NCBI RefSeq assembly: GCF_003050965.1
Contig: NZ_QAOU01000001.1
Coordinates: 310,001 to 374,000 of the forward strand
Direction of reading: 5' to 3'
DNA from: Nitrosospira sp. Nsp2
Lineage (GTDB): Bacteria; Pseudomonadota; Gammaproteobacteria; Burkholderiales; Nitrosomonadaceae
DNA: 64,000 nt
Part shown: in pieces, positions 38,035 through 47,061 of the stretch
How the letters are laid out: every line of letters begins with the position of its first letter
How positions within the stretch are numbered: the first letter of the stretch is position 1
Notes under the pieces: generated by a model
The model's input: only the letters and a program-made list of their open reading frames with translations
Database searches by the model: none
Told to the model about the DNA's origin: nothing
Made by a program: the position numbers and the translations under genes

Positions 38035-40205
38035 TCAAGAAAAGACGCAACCTTCGTGCGCTGGACCCTCATCTTCAACGGGAGAAAGAGCGCTATGGAC
38101 ACGCGTTGCCGAGTCGCGAGTTCATGCTGCAAATACTGGAAGAGCAGGGTGTTCCGGTAAATGAAAAAGCGTTGCGCAGCCTTCTCGAAATTATCGAGGA
38201 AGAAGAAGAAATATTCGGTCGCCGGGTTTCCGCGATGTTACGCGAGGGTCAGATCATGCGTAACCGCAAGGGAGACATCTGCGTTGTCGAGAAGCTCGAT
38301 CTTATCAAGGGAAGGGTACAGGGTCACGCAGATGGTTTTGGCTTCCTGATACCCGATGATGCGAGTCCGGATTTGTTTTTAAGTGCGAAAGAAATGCATA
38401 AGGCGCTGCACGGGGACCGGGTTATGGTACGCGAGATTGGCGTAGACCGGCGTGGACGCAGGGAAGCCGCCATTGTGGAGGTGCTCGAGCGCGCGGTGAC
38501 GCAATTGGTCGGGCGATTGCACGCCGATCACGGCATTTTGTTCGTGGAGGCGGAGAATAAGCGTATCAGTCAGGATATTCTGATACCTCCGGAAGAATCT
38601 ACGGGAGCCAAGGCAGGTCAGGTAGTGATTGTCGAAATCATCCAGCAGCCCAGCAAACATGCTCAACCCATCGGTCGTATTGTCGAGGTCCTGGGTGAGT
38701 ATGCGGCTCCCGGAATGGAGATCGAAATTGCGGTGCGTAAATACGATCTGCCTTACCAGTTTCCCACTCAGGTCAAAAAGCTTTCCGACAAATTTCCCCA
38801 CAAGGTCACGGAAGGTGAGTTGACAGGTCGAGAGGATCTTCGCCATCTGCCTCTGGTCACTATCGACGGTGAAACTGCTCGCGACTTTGACGACGCAGTG
38901 TATTGCGAACGCGACGGAAAGGGATATAAGTTGTACGTCGCGATCGCGGATGTCAGTCATTATGTGCAAACACGCGACGCGCTCGATCAGGAAGCGTTCA
39001 ATCGTGGGAATTCGGTTTACTTCCCGCGACGTGTTATCCCGATGCTGCCGGAAGTGCTTTCGAACGGCTTATGTTCACTTAACCCGCAAGTTGAGCGTTT
39101 ATGCATGGTGTGTGAGATGAATATCGACCCCCTTGGCGACTTCGGTGGGTATCGTTTTTATCCGGCGGTAATGTTTTCCCACGCGCGGCTTACCTATACC
39201 AAGGTGGCGGCGATGCTGGAAGATCCCAAGGGGGAGGATGCCACGCAGCATAATAAGCTCCTGCCCCATATTCAGTTACTCCATAAACTATTCAAGATAT
39301 TACTGAAGGCGCGCGGGAAGCGGGGCGCAATCGATTTTGAAACCATCGAAACTCAGATGGTTTTTAATGACCAAGGTAAAATCGAGCGCATTCTCCCGGT
39401 GAAGCGCAACGATGCCCATCGTCTGATTGAAGAATGCATGCTTGCGGCAAACGTATGCGCTTCCGATTTTTTGCAAAAGCACAAACAGCCGACCCTCTAC
39501 CGCATCCATGAAGGTCCTACGCCGGAAAAGCTGGTGGCCCTGCGCGACTTTCTTAAGGAATTCGGGGTGCAGCTGAGGGGTGGCGACGAACCCCAGGCCA
39601 AGGATTATGCAAAAACTTTAACCAAGATCAAGGACAGACCCGATGCGCAGCTCTTGCAAACAGTAATGCTGCGGTCGTTACGTCAAGCGGTTTACAGTCC
39701 GGATAACGTAGGTCACTTTGGGCTCGCCTATGAATCCTATACCCACTTCACATCGCCGATCCGGCGTTATCCCGACCTCCTGGTGCATCGTGCCATCAAG
39801 GCAGTGCTGAACGGAACTGTCTATACTCCCGGCGACTGGCATGAATTGGGCGAGCATTGCTCGCTAACCGAGCGGCGCGCCGATGATGCCAGCCGCGATG
39901 TGGAGTCATGGCTCAAGTGTTTTTACATGCAGGATAAAGTCGGCGAATGTTTTGATGGCGTCATCAGCGGGGTCACTGGCTTCGGGCTTTTCGTAGCGCT
40001 TGACGGCATTTATGTGGAAGGGTTGGTGCATATTTCAGAGTTGCCCAGCGATTATTTTCATTTCGACCCCGGTAAGCACATGTTGCTGGGAGAGCGCACC
40101 GGCAAGCGCTACCGCCTTGGGGACCGGCTTAGAGTCGAAGTGGCAAGGGTGGATCTGGAAACCAGCAAGATTGATTTCGTTTTGACTAACAATTGCGATT
40201 CATGA
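38028..40205 (+). CDS. rnr: Ribonuclease R
   Basis: 3'-5' exoribonuclease for structured RNA, 725 residues. Domains: N-terminal helix-turn-helix and cold-shock domains (about 1-220), the RNB catalytic domain containing RDFDDAVYC with its metal-binding aspartates, HFTSPIRRYPDLLVHRAI near its end, and a C-terminal S1 domain (about 635-720). No ATG is available before residue 33, so the TTG at 38028 with an AGGAAA site about nine bases upstream is the best start. rlmB follows 79 bp downstream, a standard pairing. Confidence 0.95.
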   Translation: MSIKKRRNLRALDPHLQREKERYGHALPSREFMLQILEEQGVPVNEKALRSLLEIIEEEEEIFGRRVSAMLREGQIMRNRKGDICVVEKLDLIKGRVQGHADGFGFLIPDDASPDLFLSAKEMHKALHGDRVMVREIGVDRRGRREAAIVEVLERAVTQLVGRLHADHGILFVEAENKRISQDILIPPEESTGAKAGQVVIVEIIQQPSKHAQPIGRIVEVLGEYAAPGMEIEIAVRKYDLPYQFPTQVKKLSDKFPHKVTEGELTGREDLRHLPLVTIDGETARDFDDAVYCERDGKGYKLYVAIADVSHYVQTRDALDQEAFNRGNSVYFPRRVIPMLPEVLSNGLCSLNPQVERLCMVCEMNIDPLGDFGGYRFYPAVMFSHARLTYTKVAAMLEDPKGEDATQHNKLLPHIQLLHKLFKILLKARGKRGAIDFETIETQMVFNDQGKIERILPVKRNDAHRLIEECMLAANVCASDFLQKHKQPTLYRIHEGPTPEKLVALRDFLKEFGVQLRGGDEPQAKDYAKTLTKIKDRPDAQLLQTVMLRSLRQAVYSPDNVGHFGLAYESYTHFTSPIRRYPDLLVHRAIKAVLNGTVYTPGDWHELGEHCSLTERRADDASRDVESWLKCFYMQDKVGECFDGVISGVTGFGLFVALDGIYVEGLVHISELPSDYFHFDPGKHMLLGERTGKRYRLGDRLRVEVARVDLETSKIDFVLTNNCDS

Positions 40206-40284
40206 GCTTAAATCCAACCGCTGTGCGGCCATGAACAGAAGCTTGCGCTCGTCCGCTACTAATCTTTAATGACCCAGTTCGCCG

Positions 40285-41025
40285 ATGTCCACCAATCGTC
40301 TGATGTTCGGTTTCCACGCGATTACGAGCCGGGTGCGGCAGAATCCCGCCAGCGTCAAGGAAATTTTTCTTGACAGTAGTCGGCGCGACCCGCGCGCTCG
40401 CGATCTGGCGCTGCTCGCCGAGAATAGCGGCATCAAACTTATATCGTGCGATAGCAGCAGACTGGCAGGAATGGCCCAAGGGCTCCGCCATCAGGGTGTA
40501 GCAGCGTCGATAGACCCCACGCGCAGCCACATCAATGTCGAAGACGTGCTCGATACGCTTGCTGAGCCCGCGCTTCTGCTGGTGCTCGACGGGATACAGG
40601 ACCCGCATAATCTGGGTGCCTGCCTGCGCGTTTCGGACGCGTTTGGTGTCCACGCGGTGATCGCGCCTAAGGATCGCGCGGTCGGGCTAACGGCCACGGT
40701 ATTTAAGGTCGCGAGCGGAGCAGCGGATGCCGTTCCCTATATTTCCGTCACCAATCTTGCGCGTACGTTGCGGGGATTGAAGCAGCGCGGTATTTCGATA
40801 GTCGGTGCCACGGCTGACGTGGACAGCGACCTCAATACTGTCGAGCTGGATGGGCCCATCGCGTGGGTTCTGGGCGCCGAAGGGAAAGGGATGCGGCGCC
40901 TGACGCGGGAAACTTGTGACCGGCTTGTTTCCATCCCCATGCTGGGTAGCGTGGAGAGCCTCAACGTTTCGGTCAGCGCGGGCATCTGTTTGTTTGAGAC
41001 GCGCCGACAGCGCAGCAAGGGTTGA
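40285..41025 (+). CDS. rlmB: 23S rRNA (guanosine-2'-O-)-methyltransferase RlmB
   Basis: SPOUT methyltransferase that modifies G2251 of 23S rRNA, 246 residues. An N-terminal substrate-binding domain begins LMFGFHAITSRVRQNPASVKEIFLD. The knotted catalytic domain has LVLDGIQDPHNLGACLRVSDAFG, the cofactor-binding AWVLGAEGKGMRRL, and the C-terminal IPMLGSVESLNVSVSAGICLFE. Downstream of rnr, as in many proteobacteria, and probably co-transcribed. Confidence 0.95.
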   Translation: MSTNRLMFGFHAITSRVRQNPASVKEIFLDSSRRDPRARDLALLAENSGIKLISCDSSRLAGMAQGLRHQGVAASIDPTRSHINVEDVLDTLAEPALLLVLDGIQDPHNLGACLRVSDAFGVHAVIAPKDRAVGLTATVFKVASGAADAVPYISVTNLARTLRGLKQRGISIVGATADVDSDLNTVELDGPIAWVLGAEGKGMRRLTRETCDRLVSIPMLGSVESLNVSVSAGICLFETRRQRSKG

Positions 41026-41075
41026 TAGATTTCCTTTTTATCGTGCAGCCTGGCCTTCATGCAAGCGCTTTTCGA

Positions 41076-41104
41076 TTGATATTTCCTTGCTGGTTCAGTA
41101 TAGT
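41076..41104 (+). promoter_or_regulatory. Sigma-70 promoter of the rpsF operon
   Basis: A -35 box TTGATA (41076-41081) and -10 box TATAGT (41099-41104) have ideal 17-base spacing. Transcription from about 41111 leaves a leader of roughly 175 bases before rpsF, with a short CCCG/CGGG hairpin near its end. In many bacteria such leaders bind the S6:S18 complex for autoregulation. I could not confirm the binding motif here. Confidence 0.75.
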
Positions 41105-41287
41105 ACCCGCCTCTTCAACCTAATCCGGTAGTTGCAGTAAGCTCACTCGAAAAGCAAAAGGTGACGCGGCCGACTAAATGTCGGGTCGTACCGCCAAGCT
41201 GAGAATGAGCGGCCAATGCTGGGCCTGGGTTTAACCCTTGCCTCACCGTTCCCGCATGACGGGAGGCTTTTCCCGTAAGGAGAATAT

Positions 41288-41665
41288 ATGCGCCATTATG
41301 AAATCGTTTTCATTGTTCATCCCGACCAGAGCGAGCAGGTGCCCGCGATGGTCGAGCGATACCGCGGCATCGTCACCGCCAGAAATGGCAGCGTTCATCG
41401 CCTCGAAGACTGGGGGCGCCGCCAGCTCAGCTACCTGATCCAGAAGGTTCATAAAGCGCATTATGTGCTGATGAATATCGAATGCGATCAGGAAACGCTG
41501 GACGAACTGGATCATTCATTCAAGTTCAACGACGCGATACTGCGTCATCTTACGATTAAGATGGATGGGCCGATCACAGCACCCTCGCCCATGATGCGCG
41601 AAGAAAAGCCGAGGCCGGCCGCCGCTCCTGCGGAGGACGCCAAAGAGACCACGCTCGCGACATAG
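41288..41665 (+). CDS. rpsF: 30S ribosomal protein S6
   Basis: Small-subunit platform protein, 125 residues, opening [21 protein letters not shown] and containing [14 protein letters not shown]. An AAGGAG site is suitably placed before the ATG. It has a C-terminal Ala/Glu/Pro-rich tail of the kind that some S6 proteins carry. First gene of the rpsF-priB-rpsR-rplI operon. Confidence 0.97.
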   Translation: MRHYEIVFIVHPDQSEQVPAMVERYRGIVTARNGSVHRLEDWGRRQLSYLIQKVHKAHYVLMNIECDQETLDELDHSFKFNDAILRHLTIKMDGPITAPSPMMREEKPRPAAAPAEDAKETTLAT

Positions 41666-41676
41666 TCCGGCACTAA

Positions 41677-41973
41677 TTGCACTGTAACCAGACGGTCATT
41701 TGCGGCAGGGTCATCGAAACTGGCAGCTTGCGCTATACACCAGCGGGGATAGCGGTAACGGAATTCAAGATCGGCCACGCCTCACGTCAAATTGAGGCGG
41801 GTAAGCCGCGCAAGGTGGAATGCGAAATTCCCGTCGTGGCGCTGGCGCAATCGTTAGAGACCGTGGCGGCGATCACACCTGGAACCATGGTGAAGGTCGC
41901 CGGTTTTCTGGCAAAAAAAAACCGCATGAGCTTGCAGCTGGTGTTGCATGCGAGCAAAATCGATTTTATTTAA
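41677..41973 (+). CDS. priB: Primosomal replication protein N
   Basis: Single-strand DNA-binding OB-fold protein of 98 residues that helps PriA reload DnaB at stalled forks. The core GRVIETGSLRYTPAGIAVTEFKIGH and the C-terminal LVLHASKIDFI fit PriB. The start is a TTG at 41677. Its place between rpsF and rpsR is diagnostic for beta- and gammaproteobacteria. Confidence 0.9.
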   Translation: MHCNQTVICGRVIETGSLRYTPAGIAVTEFKIGHASRQIEAGKPRKVECEIPVVALAQSLETVAAITPGTMVKVAGFLAKKNRMSLQLVLHASKIDFI

Positions 41974-42005
41974 TTTAATCATATTCGAGAGAAACAGGAA
42001 AAATC

Positions 42006-42290
42006 ATGGCTCGGTTTACGACAAAACGTAAAGATGGCAAGGACAAGGATAAGGATAAAAAAGCAAGCCGTCCGCTGTTTAAGCGCAGAAAATTCTGCCG
42101 CTTTACCGCTGAGGGCATCCAGACGGTTGATTACAAGGACGTCGACTTGTTGAAAGATTTCATCAATGAAAATGGCAGGATTATTCCTGCCCGCATTACC
42201 GGTACCAAGTCGCGTTATCAGCGCCAGTTGGGTATTGCCGTGGAGCGTGCACGCTTTCTTGCATTGCTTCCTTACACTGACTTGCACTAA
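42006..42290 (+). CDS. rpsR: 30S ribosomal protein S18
   Basis: Small-subunit protein, 94 residues. The core [28 protein letters not shown] and [27 protein letters not shown] is typical. It has a longer N-terminal lysine/aspartate tract ([11 protein letters not shown]) than the usual 75-residue S18. Confidence 0.97.
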   Translation: MARFTTKRKDGKDKDKDKKASRPLFKRRKFCRFTAEGIQTVDYKDVDLLKDFINENGRIIPARITGTKSRYQRQLGIAVERARFLALLPYTDLH

Positions 42291-42302
42291 GGAGCGGATA
42301 AC

Positions 42303-42758
42303 ATGCAGATCATTCTGATGGAGAAGGTGGTCAACCTGGGTCAGCTGGGCGATGTCGTCAAAGTAAAAAACGGGTATGCACGAAATTTTCTCATTCCGCA
42401 GGGCAAGGCCAGGCGGGCAACTTCAACCGCCATCGCCGAGTTCGAGGCGCGGCGCGCGGAATTGGAAAAAACCCAGGCGGAAATATTGGCTGCTGCGCAG
42501 GCGTACGCGGCCAAGCTGGAGGGCCTCATGGTGCAGATTTCCCGAAAAGCTGGCGTGGACGGCAAGCTGTTTGGTTCGGTTACCAACGCCGATATCGAGG
42601 AAGTACTTAAAGCTCAGGGCTTTGAGATTGAGCGTGCAATGATACGTATGCCGCAGGGGTCTTTAAAGCAGATTGGAGACCATCCGGTAGCGATCGCGTT
42701 GCATAGCGACGTAATCGCGCATATCGTTGTCTCTGTGCTGGGCGAACCTACTTCCTGA
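42303..42758 (+). CDS. rplI: 50S ribosomal protein L9
   Basis: Large-subunit protein of 151 residues. The N-terminal domain [19 protein letters not shown] with [15 protein letters not shown] is diagnostic. A long helix and the C-terminal domain follow. Last gene of the ribosomal operon, followed by two hairpins and a terminator. Confidence 0.97.
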   Translation: MQIILMEKVVNLGQLGDVVKVKNGYARNFLIPQGKARRATSTAIAEFEARRAELEKTQAEILAAAQAYAAKLEGLMVQISRKAGVDGKLFGSVTNADIEEVLKAQGFEIERAMIRMPQGSLKQIGDHPVAIALHSDVIAHIVVSVLGEPTS

Positions 42759-42780
42759 GACTTTCGCATTCTGCTAGCAG

Positions 42781-42846
42781 GAATCGCCGACCCGCGAGGT
42801 GGGTTCGGCGATTCGCCGGGGGCTGTCTGCAGCCCTTTTTTGTTTT
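42781..42846 (+). terminator. Terminator of the rpsF-rplI operon
   Basis: A perfect 10-bp inverted repeat (42781-42790 with 42805-42814) is followed at once by a second hairpin: GGGCTG at 42820, a four-base loop, and CAGCCC ending at 42835, with six Ts after it. The second hairpin is the Rho-independent terminator. The first could add strength or protect the mRNA end. Confidence 0.9.
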
Positions 42847-42916
42847 CATATTGCCGCCGCCGTGGCTGTCAGACGGATGGTAGAACCTTTCGATACCAGC
42901 ACGTTTACCTGATCTC

Positions 42917-44305
42917 ATGGCTCAATTCCTCACCTCGCCCGCCAGCGATCAATTGCTCGAATCCTACAAAATGCCTCCCCATTCGGTGGAAGCGGAGCAG
43001 TCCGTCCTGGGCGGACTGATGCTCGATAACCATGCATGGGATAGGGTGGCCGATGTTCTTACGGAGGATGATTTTTATCGGCAGGATCATCGCCTCATTT
43101 ACCGGCACATTTGCAAGCTGGTTGAGCATAGCAAACCGGCAGACGTAGTGACAGTTGCCGAGTCGCTTGAAATGTCAGCGGAACTGCAAAATGTAGGTGG
43201 ACTGGCGTATGTCGGCATAATTGTTCAAAACACCCCATCCGCAGCCAACATCCGGCGTTACGCGGAGATCGTGCGGGAGCGGTCGGTGATGCGCAAACTC
43301 GCGCAAGTCGGATCCGAAATCTCCGACTCTGCTTATAGCCCGTCGGGGCGTTCGGCAGCCAACCTGCTGGATGAAGCCGAAGCGAAGGTGTTTGAGATTG
43401 CGGAGGCAGGGGCGCGCGGCAAGCAGGGATTCATCGATATTCAGCCCCTTCTCAAGCAGGTCGTAGAGCGGATCGAGACACTTTACAACCAGGATAATCC
43501 CAGTGACGTGACTGGCATCGCGACCGGCTTCCACGACCTCGACCAGAAAACCTCCGGCTTGCAGCCGGGCGACCTGGTTATTGTAGCTGGTCGTCCGTCT
43601 ATGGGAAAAACAGCTTTTGCCCTCAATATTGCAGAGCATGTGGCGCTCATGCTGGGAAAAGCCGTCGCGGTGTTCAGCATGGAAATGGGCGGCGCTCAAC
43701 TGGCAATGCGGATGCTTGGCTCGGTAGGGCGTCTCGATCAGCACAAGGTGCGTACCGGGCGTTTAGAGGACGAGGATTGGTCGAAGTTGACCCATGCGCT
43801 CGGGAAGCTGAGTGATGCGCCCCTCTTCATTGACGAGAGCGCTGCATTGAACGCACTGGAATTGCGAGCGCGGGCGCGAAGACTTCATCGCCAGCAGGGG
43901 GAATTGGGATTAATCGTCGTGGATTATCTGCAGCTCATGTCTTCTACCAGCCACGGAGAGAATCGCGCTACTGAGATTTCAGAAATTTCGCGTTCGCTAA
44001 AGGCGCTGGCAAAAGAACTGAACGTGCCTGTGGTCGCATTGTCGCAATTGAACCGTAGCCTGGAACAGCGCCCGAACAAGCGGCCGGTCATGTCCGATTT
44101 GCGTGAGTCAGGCGCAATAGAACAGGATGCGGACCTGATTCTTTTTATCTATCGGGATGAGGTCTACAACCCGGAGACACAGGATAAGGGGATTGCCGAG
44201 ATCATCATTGGCAAGCAGCGTAATGGGCCGATAGGCAAGGTAGACCTGACCTTTCTTGGCGAATACACTCGCTTTGAAAGCTACGCTAAATCAGGACATT
44301 ATTAG
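42917..44305 (+). CDS. dnaB: Replicative DNA helicase DnaB
   Basis: Hexameric fork helicase of 462 residues. The N-terminal primase-interacting domain opens MPPHSVEAEQSVLGGLMLDN. Walker A is GRPSMGKTAFAL, and Walker B is LIVVDYLQLM. The DnaB-specific LKALAKELNVPVVALSQLNR and ESGAIEQDADLILFIYRDE follow. It lies downstream of rplI but behind that operon's terminator, so it needs its own promoter. Confidence 0.96.
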   Translation: MAQFLTSPASDQLLESYKMPPHSVEAEQSVLGGLMLDNHAWDRVADVLTEDDFYRQDHRLIYRHICKLVEHSKPADVVTVAESLEMSAELQNVGGLAYVGIIVQNTPSAANIRRYAEIVRERSVMRKLAQVGSEISDSAYSPSGRSAANLLDEAEAKVFEIAEAGARGKQGFIDIQPLLKQVVERIETLYNQDNPSDVTGIATGFHDLDQKTSGLQPGDLVIVAGRPSMGKTAFALNIAEHVALMLGKAVAVFSMEMGGAQLAMRMLGSVGRLDQHKVRTGRLEDEDWSKLTHALGKLSDAPLFIDESAALNALELRARARRLHRQQGELGLIVVDYLQLMSSTSHGENRATEISEISRSLKALAKELNVPVVALSQLNRSLEQRPNKRPVMSDLRESGAIEQDADLILFIYRDEVYNPETQDKGIAEIIIGKQRNGPIGKVDLTFLGEYTRFESYAKSGHY

Positions 44306-44352
44306 TCGGAATGGCGCCCGGTTCTCCATACCGAACTGGAGCTCTGGCCCGC

Positions 44353-45798
44353 CTATAACACCTCCGCCGCATAATCGGCCAGTCGCGAGCGCTCGCCGCG
44401 TTGCAATGTCACGTGTCCGCTGTGGTTCCACCCCTTGAACCGGTCTACGACGTAGGTCAGTCCTGAACTGCCCTCGGACAAATATGGTGTGTCTATTTGG
44501 GCAATATTGCCTAGGCAGATGACTTTGGTAGCGGGTCCGGCCCGGGTAATGAGGGTTTTCATCTGCTTGGGAGTTAAATTCTGGGCCTCGTCGATGATGA
44601 GGAACTTATTTATAAACGTGCGCCCGCGCATGAAATTGAGCGATTTTATCTTGATGCGCGAGCGAATCAGATCAAGGGTGGCTGCGCGTCCCCATTCTCC
44701 CGCACTGCTGTCTGTTTTGTTGAGCACGTCAAGATTGTCTTCCACCGCGCCCATCCACGGTGTCATCTTTTCTTCTTCCGTGCCGGGTAGAAAGCCGATG
44801 TCTTCTCCTACCGGCACCGTGACTCGAGTCATAATTATTTCCGAATAAATCTTGTGCTCCAATGTCTGCATCAGCCCGGCCGCCAAGGTAAGCAGCGTCT
44901 TGCCCGTGCCGGCCTGCCCCAGCAGAGTGACAAAATCGATCTCCGGATTCATCAGCAAGTTGAGCGCGAAATTTTGCTCGCGGTTACGCGCCGTGATCCC
45001 CCAAACGTTATTTTTTTGATGACCGTAGTCTTTAAGGGTTTGCAGAACAGCGGTCCGGCCGTTACGCTCCTTGACGAGGGCATAGAACGGCTTGTCATGT
45101 TCCAGATAGACGAACTGATTGATCATGAAATCTGCGCATAGCGGTCCATTGACGCGATAGAACGTCTGACCGCCCTGCTGCCATGATTCCATATCCTTGC
45201 CGTGCTTATCCCAGAAGTCGCCTGGTAGCTCTTGTATTCCGGAAAAAAGGAGATCAGTGTCTTCGAGGACCTTGTCGTTGAAGTAGTCTTCCGCAGCCAG
45301 TCCCAATGCGCGCGACTTGATGCGCATGTTGATGTCCTTGGAAACCAGGACCACCGTGCGGTTCTGATAGGTTTCGTGCAAAAATTTTACGACACCGATA
45401 ATCTGATTGTCAGCGCTGCCGCTTGCCAGGCGCATGGGCAGGACGCTGCTAATCGCCTGGGTCTGAAGAAACAGCCTCCCGGTGGCGCTCTTGCTGCCGT
45501 GCGGTTGCAGAGGGATACCTTCGTCGATATCGGTGATAGCGCTGTTCACGATCTCATCTAGAAAACGGCTGGTTTGTCGCGCATTACGAGCCACTTCGGA
45601 CATGCCCTTCTTGTTATTGTCGAGCTCCTCGAGGGTCATCATCGTGATGTAGATGTCATGCTCCTGGAAGCGGAACAGACTGGTGGGATCATGCATCAGC
45701 ACATTGCTGTCCAGCACGAAAAGCTTGGGGTTGGCATGTAGCCGAGTGACGGGAGTAATGGACGAAGTCGGAGAGGAGGCTGTTTTTCTAGGGCTCAT
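44353..45798 (-). CDS. PhoH family protein with N-terminal PIN domain
   Basis: A 481-residue PhoH2-type protein joining a PIN-type RNase domain (about residues 22-170, starting KLFVLDSNVLMHDPTSLFRF) to a PhoH ATPase domain (Walker A GQAGTGKTLLTLAAG, Walker B KFLIIDEAQNLTPKQMK). Related proteins unwind and cleave RNA. The gene overlaps the start of bcp by 11 bp at its own 5' end, so the two are one operon on the minus strand. Confidence 0.92.
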   Translation of the reverse strand: MSPRKTASSPTSSITPVTRLHANPKLFVLDSNVLMHDPTSLFRFQEHDIYITMMTLEELDNNKKGMSEVARNARQTSRFLDEIVNSAITDIDEGIPLQPHGSKSATGRLFLQTQAISSVLPMRLASGSADNQIIGVVKFLHETYQNRTVVLVSKDINMRIKSRALGLAAEDYFNDKVLEDTDLLFSGIQELPGDFWDKHGKDMESWQQGGQTFYRVNGPLCADFMINQFVYLEHDKPFYALVKERNGRTAVLQTLKDYGHQKNNVWGITARNREQNFALNLLMNPEIDFVTLLGQAGTGKTLLTLAAGLMQTLEHKIYSEIIMTRVTVPVGEDIGFLPGTEEEKMTPWMGAVEDNLDVLNKTDSSAGEWGRAATLDLIRSRIKIKSLNFMRGRTFINKFLIIDEAQNLTPKQMKTLITRAGPATKVICLGNIAQIDTPYLSEGSSGLTYVVDRFKGWNHSGHVTLQRGERSRLADYAAEVL

Positions 45799-46264
45799 GA
45801 CTCTCCCTCGGCAGTGTCTTGACGAATTCCAGCACCTCCTGAACGTGACCGGCTACCTTGACTCCCCGCCATTCCCTGCGCAGTATTTGCTTCCCATCCA
45901 GCACGAAGGTGCTACGCTCGATTCCACGTACCTGTTTACCGTACATATTTTTCATCTTGATGACATTGAACAGTTTGCAGACGGATTCGTCCGAGTCGCT
46001 CAACAGCTCAAAGGGGAAGTCCATTTTGATTTTGAACCCGTCATGCGATTTGATGCTGTCGCGCGAGATGCCAACAATATCGCAACCAAGTTTTGCAAAG
46101 TCATCATATGCGTCGCGAAACTCCTGCCCCTCGATTGTGCAACCGGGGGTGTTATCTTTGGGATAAAAATAAATTACCAAATTTTTCTCTGAGGCTGCGG
46201 ACAAGCGGAAGATTTTGTTGCTGGTCGATGGAACCTCAAAATCGGGAACGGGTTGATTTAGCAT
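45788..46264 (-). CDS. bcp: Thioredoxin-dependent peroxiredoxin (Bcp/PrxQ family)
   Basis: Peroxiredoxin of 158 residues that reduces peroxides with thioredoxin. The peroxidatic cysteine is in YFYPKDNTPGCTIEG. The resolving cysteine five residues later, typical of Escherichia coli Bcp, is absent: the sequence reads CTIEGQEF. The only other cysteines are in AKLGCDI and SVCKLF, so it may be a 1-Cys or atypical enzyme. First gene of a two-gene operon with phoH. Confidence 0.93.
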   Translation of the reverse strand: MLNQPVPDFEVPSTSNKIFRLSAASEKNLVIYFYPKDNTPGCTIEGQEFRDAYDDFAKLGCDIVGISRDSIKSHDGFKIKMDFPFELLSDSDESVCKLFNVIKMKNMYGKQVRGIERSTFVLDGKQILRREWRGVKVAGHVQEVLEFVKTLPRESHEP

Positions 46265-46596
46265 GGACGTTGGTAGGTTGTGGAATTCGGTTCATGTTAA
46301 CAAAAATCGCGTAAAACGACGAAATTAATTGGCCTTTGGAAGCGCAGGCGCATGATGGAGGAGGGCTGCCCGCAATGGTTCTAATTGTCTCAGCGGGGCG
46401 GTTGGGCACTGGCTTTGTCGAGGGGACTTTTACAACCCAGGCGCATAAGGGCAGTTTCAAGTGCGATCAAAAAAGCCACTAGTTGTCCTCATGTGTGACA
46501 GCTTGGGCGGAGCGCACATCGGGTCGCATGATTCACGGAACCAGCTGGTTACCCCAAGGTCAAACCGGTAAAAATAAACGGGTTAAAATAAATCGG
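46265..46596. other. Intergenic region bcp-queD with AT-rich repeats
   Basis: About 330 bp without a supported gene. Positions 46566-46610 contain three degenerate copies of a roughly 14-base unit of the form CGG-N2-3-AAAATAAA. It lies upstream of the bcp-phoH operon and downstream of queD. Confidence 0.5.
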
Positions 46597-47046
46597 TCAA
46601 AATTTACCGCGTACCGCATCCGCCCAGCAATTAGGCGTTTCAAACAGGCGTACTTGCTCCAGCCTCAGGTGATTGCCGTAAGTATCCTGGTAGGCGACGT
46701 CTAGTATCCGAAATGCGGTAAGCGCGAGATTTTCAGCTGTGGGTGGGCTGTCCAGCACGACTGTTTTGTGATCATCGAGAGATTGAAGGAATTGTAAAAC
46801 TTCGACATCCTGGCGATAAACCAGGAATGCATGATCCCACAAATCCACCAAGGCAACATTGGCGATACGTTTTACTTCGGAATAATCCATTACCATCCCT
46901 TGCTCGGCAGCGCCTGCCTCAGTAATAATGAGGCCCGACAAGGTTACTTCGATAGCGTATCGGTGCCCGTGCAGGTGTCGGCATTTGCTTTGGTGCGCGG
47001 GGATGCGGTGGCCAGCGTCGAATTCCAGCCTGCGTGTAATCAACAT
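46597..47046 (-). CDS. queD: 6-carboxytetrahydropterin synthase QueD
   Basis: Pterin-family enzyme of 149 residues that makes 6-carboxy-5,6,7,8-tetrahydropterin for queuosine. It opens FDAGHRIPAHQSKCRHLHGHRYAIEV, which has the three zinc histidines and the catalytic cysteine. MVMDYSEVKR follows. It is divergent from a radical SAM gene with only 15 bp between starts. No other que gene is visible. Confidence 0.88.
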   Translation of the reverse strand: MLITRRLEFDAGHRIPAHQSKCRHLHGHRYAIEVTLSGLIITEAGAAEQGMVMDYSEVKRIANVALVDLWDHAFLVYRQDVEVLQFLQSLDDHKTVVLDSPPTAENLALTAFRILDVAYQDTYGNHLRLEQVRLFETPNCWADAVRGKF

Positions 47047-47061
47047 TAGGGAATTGTAACA

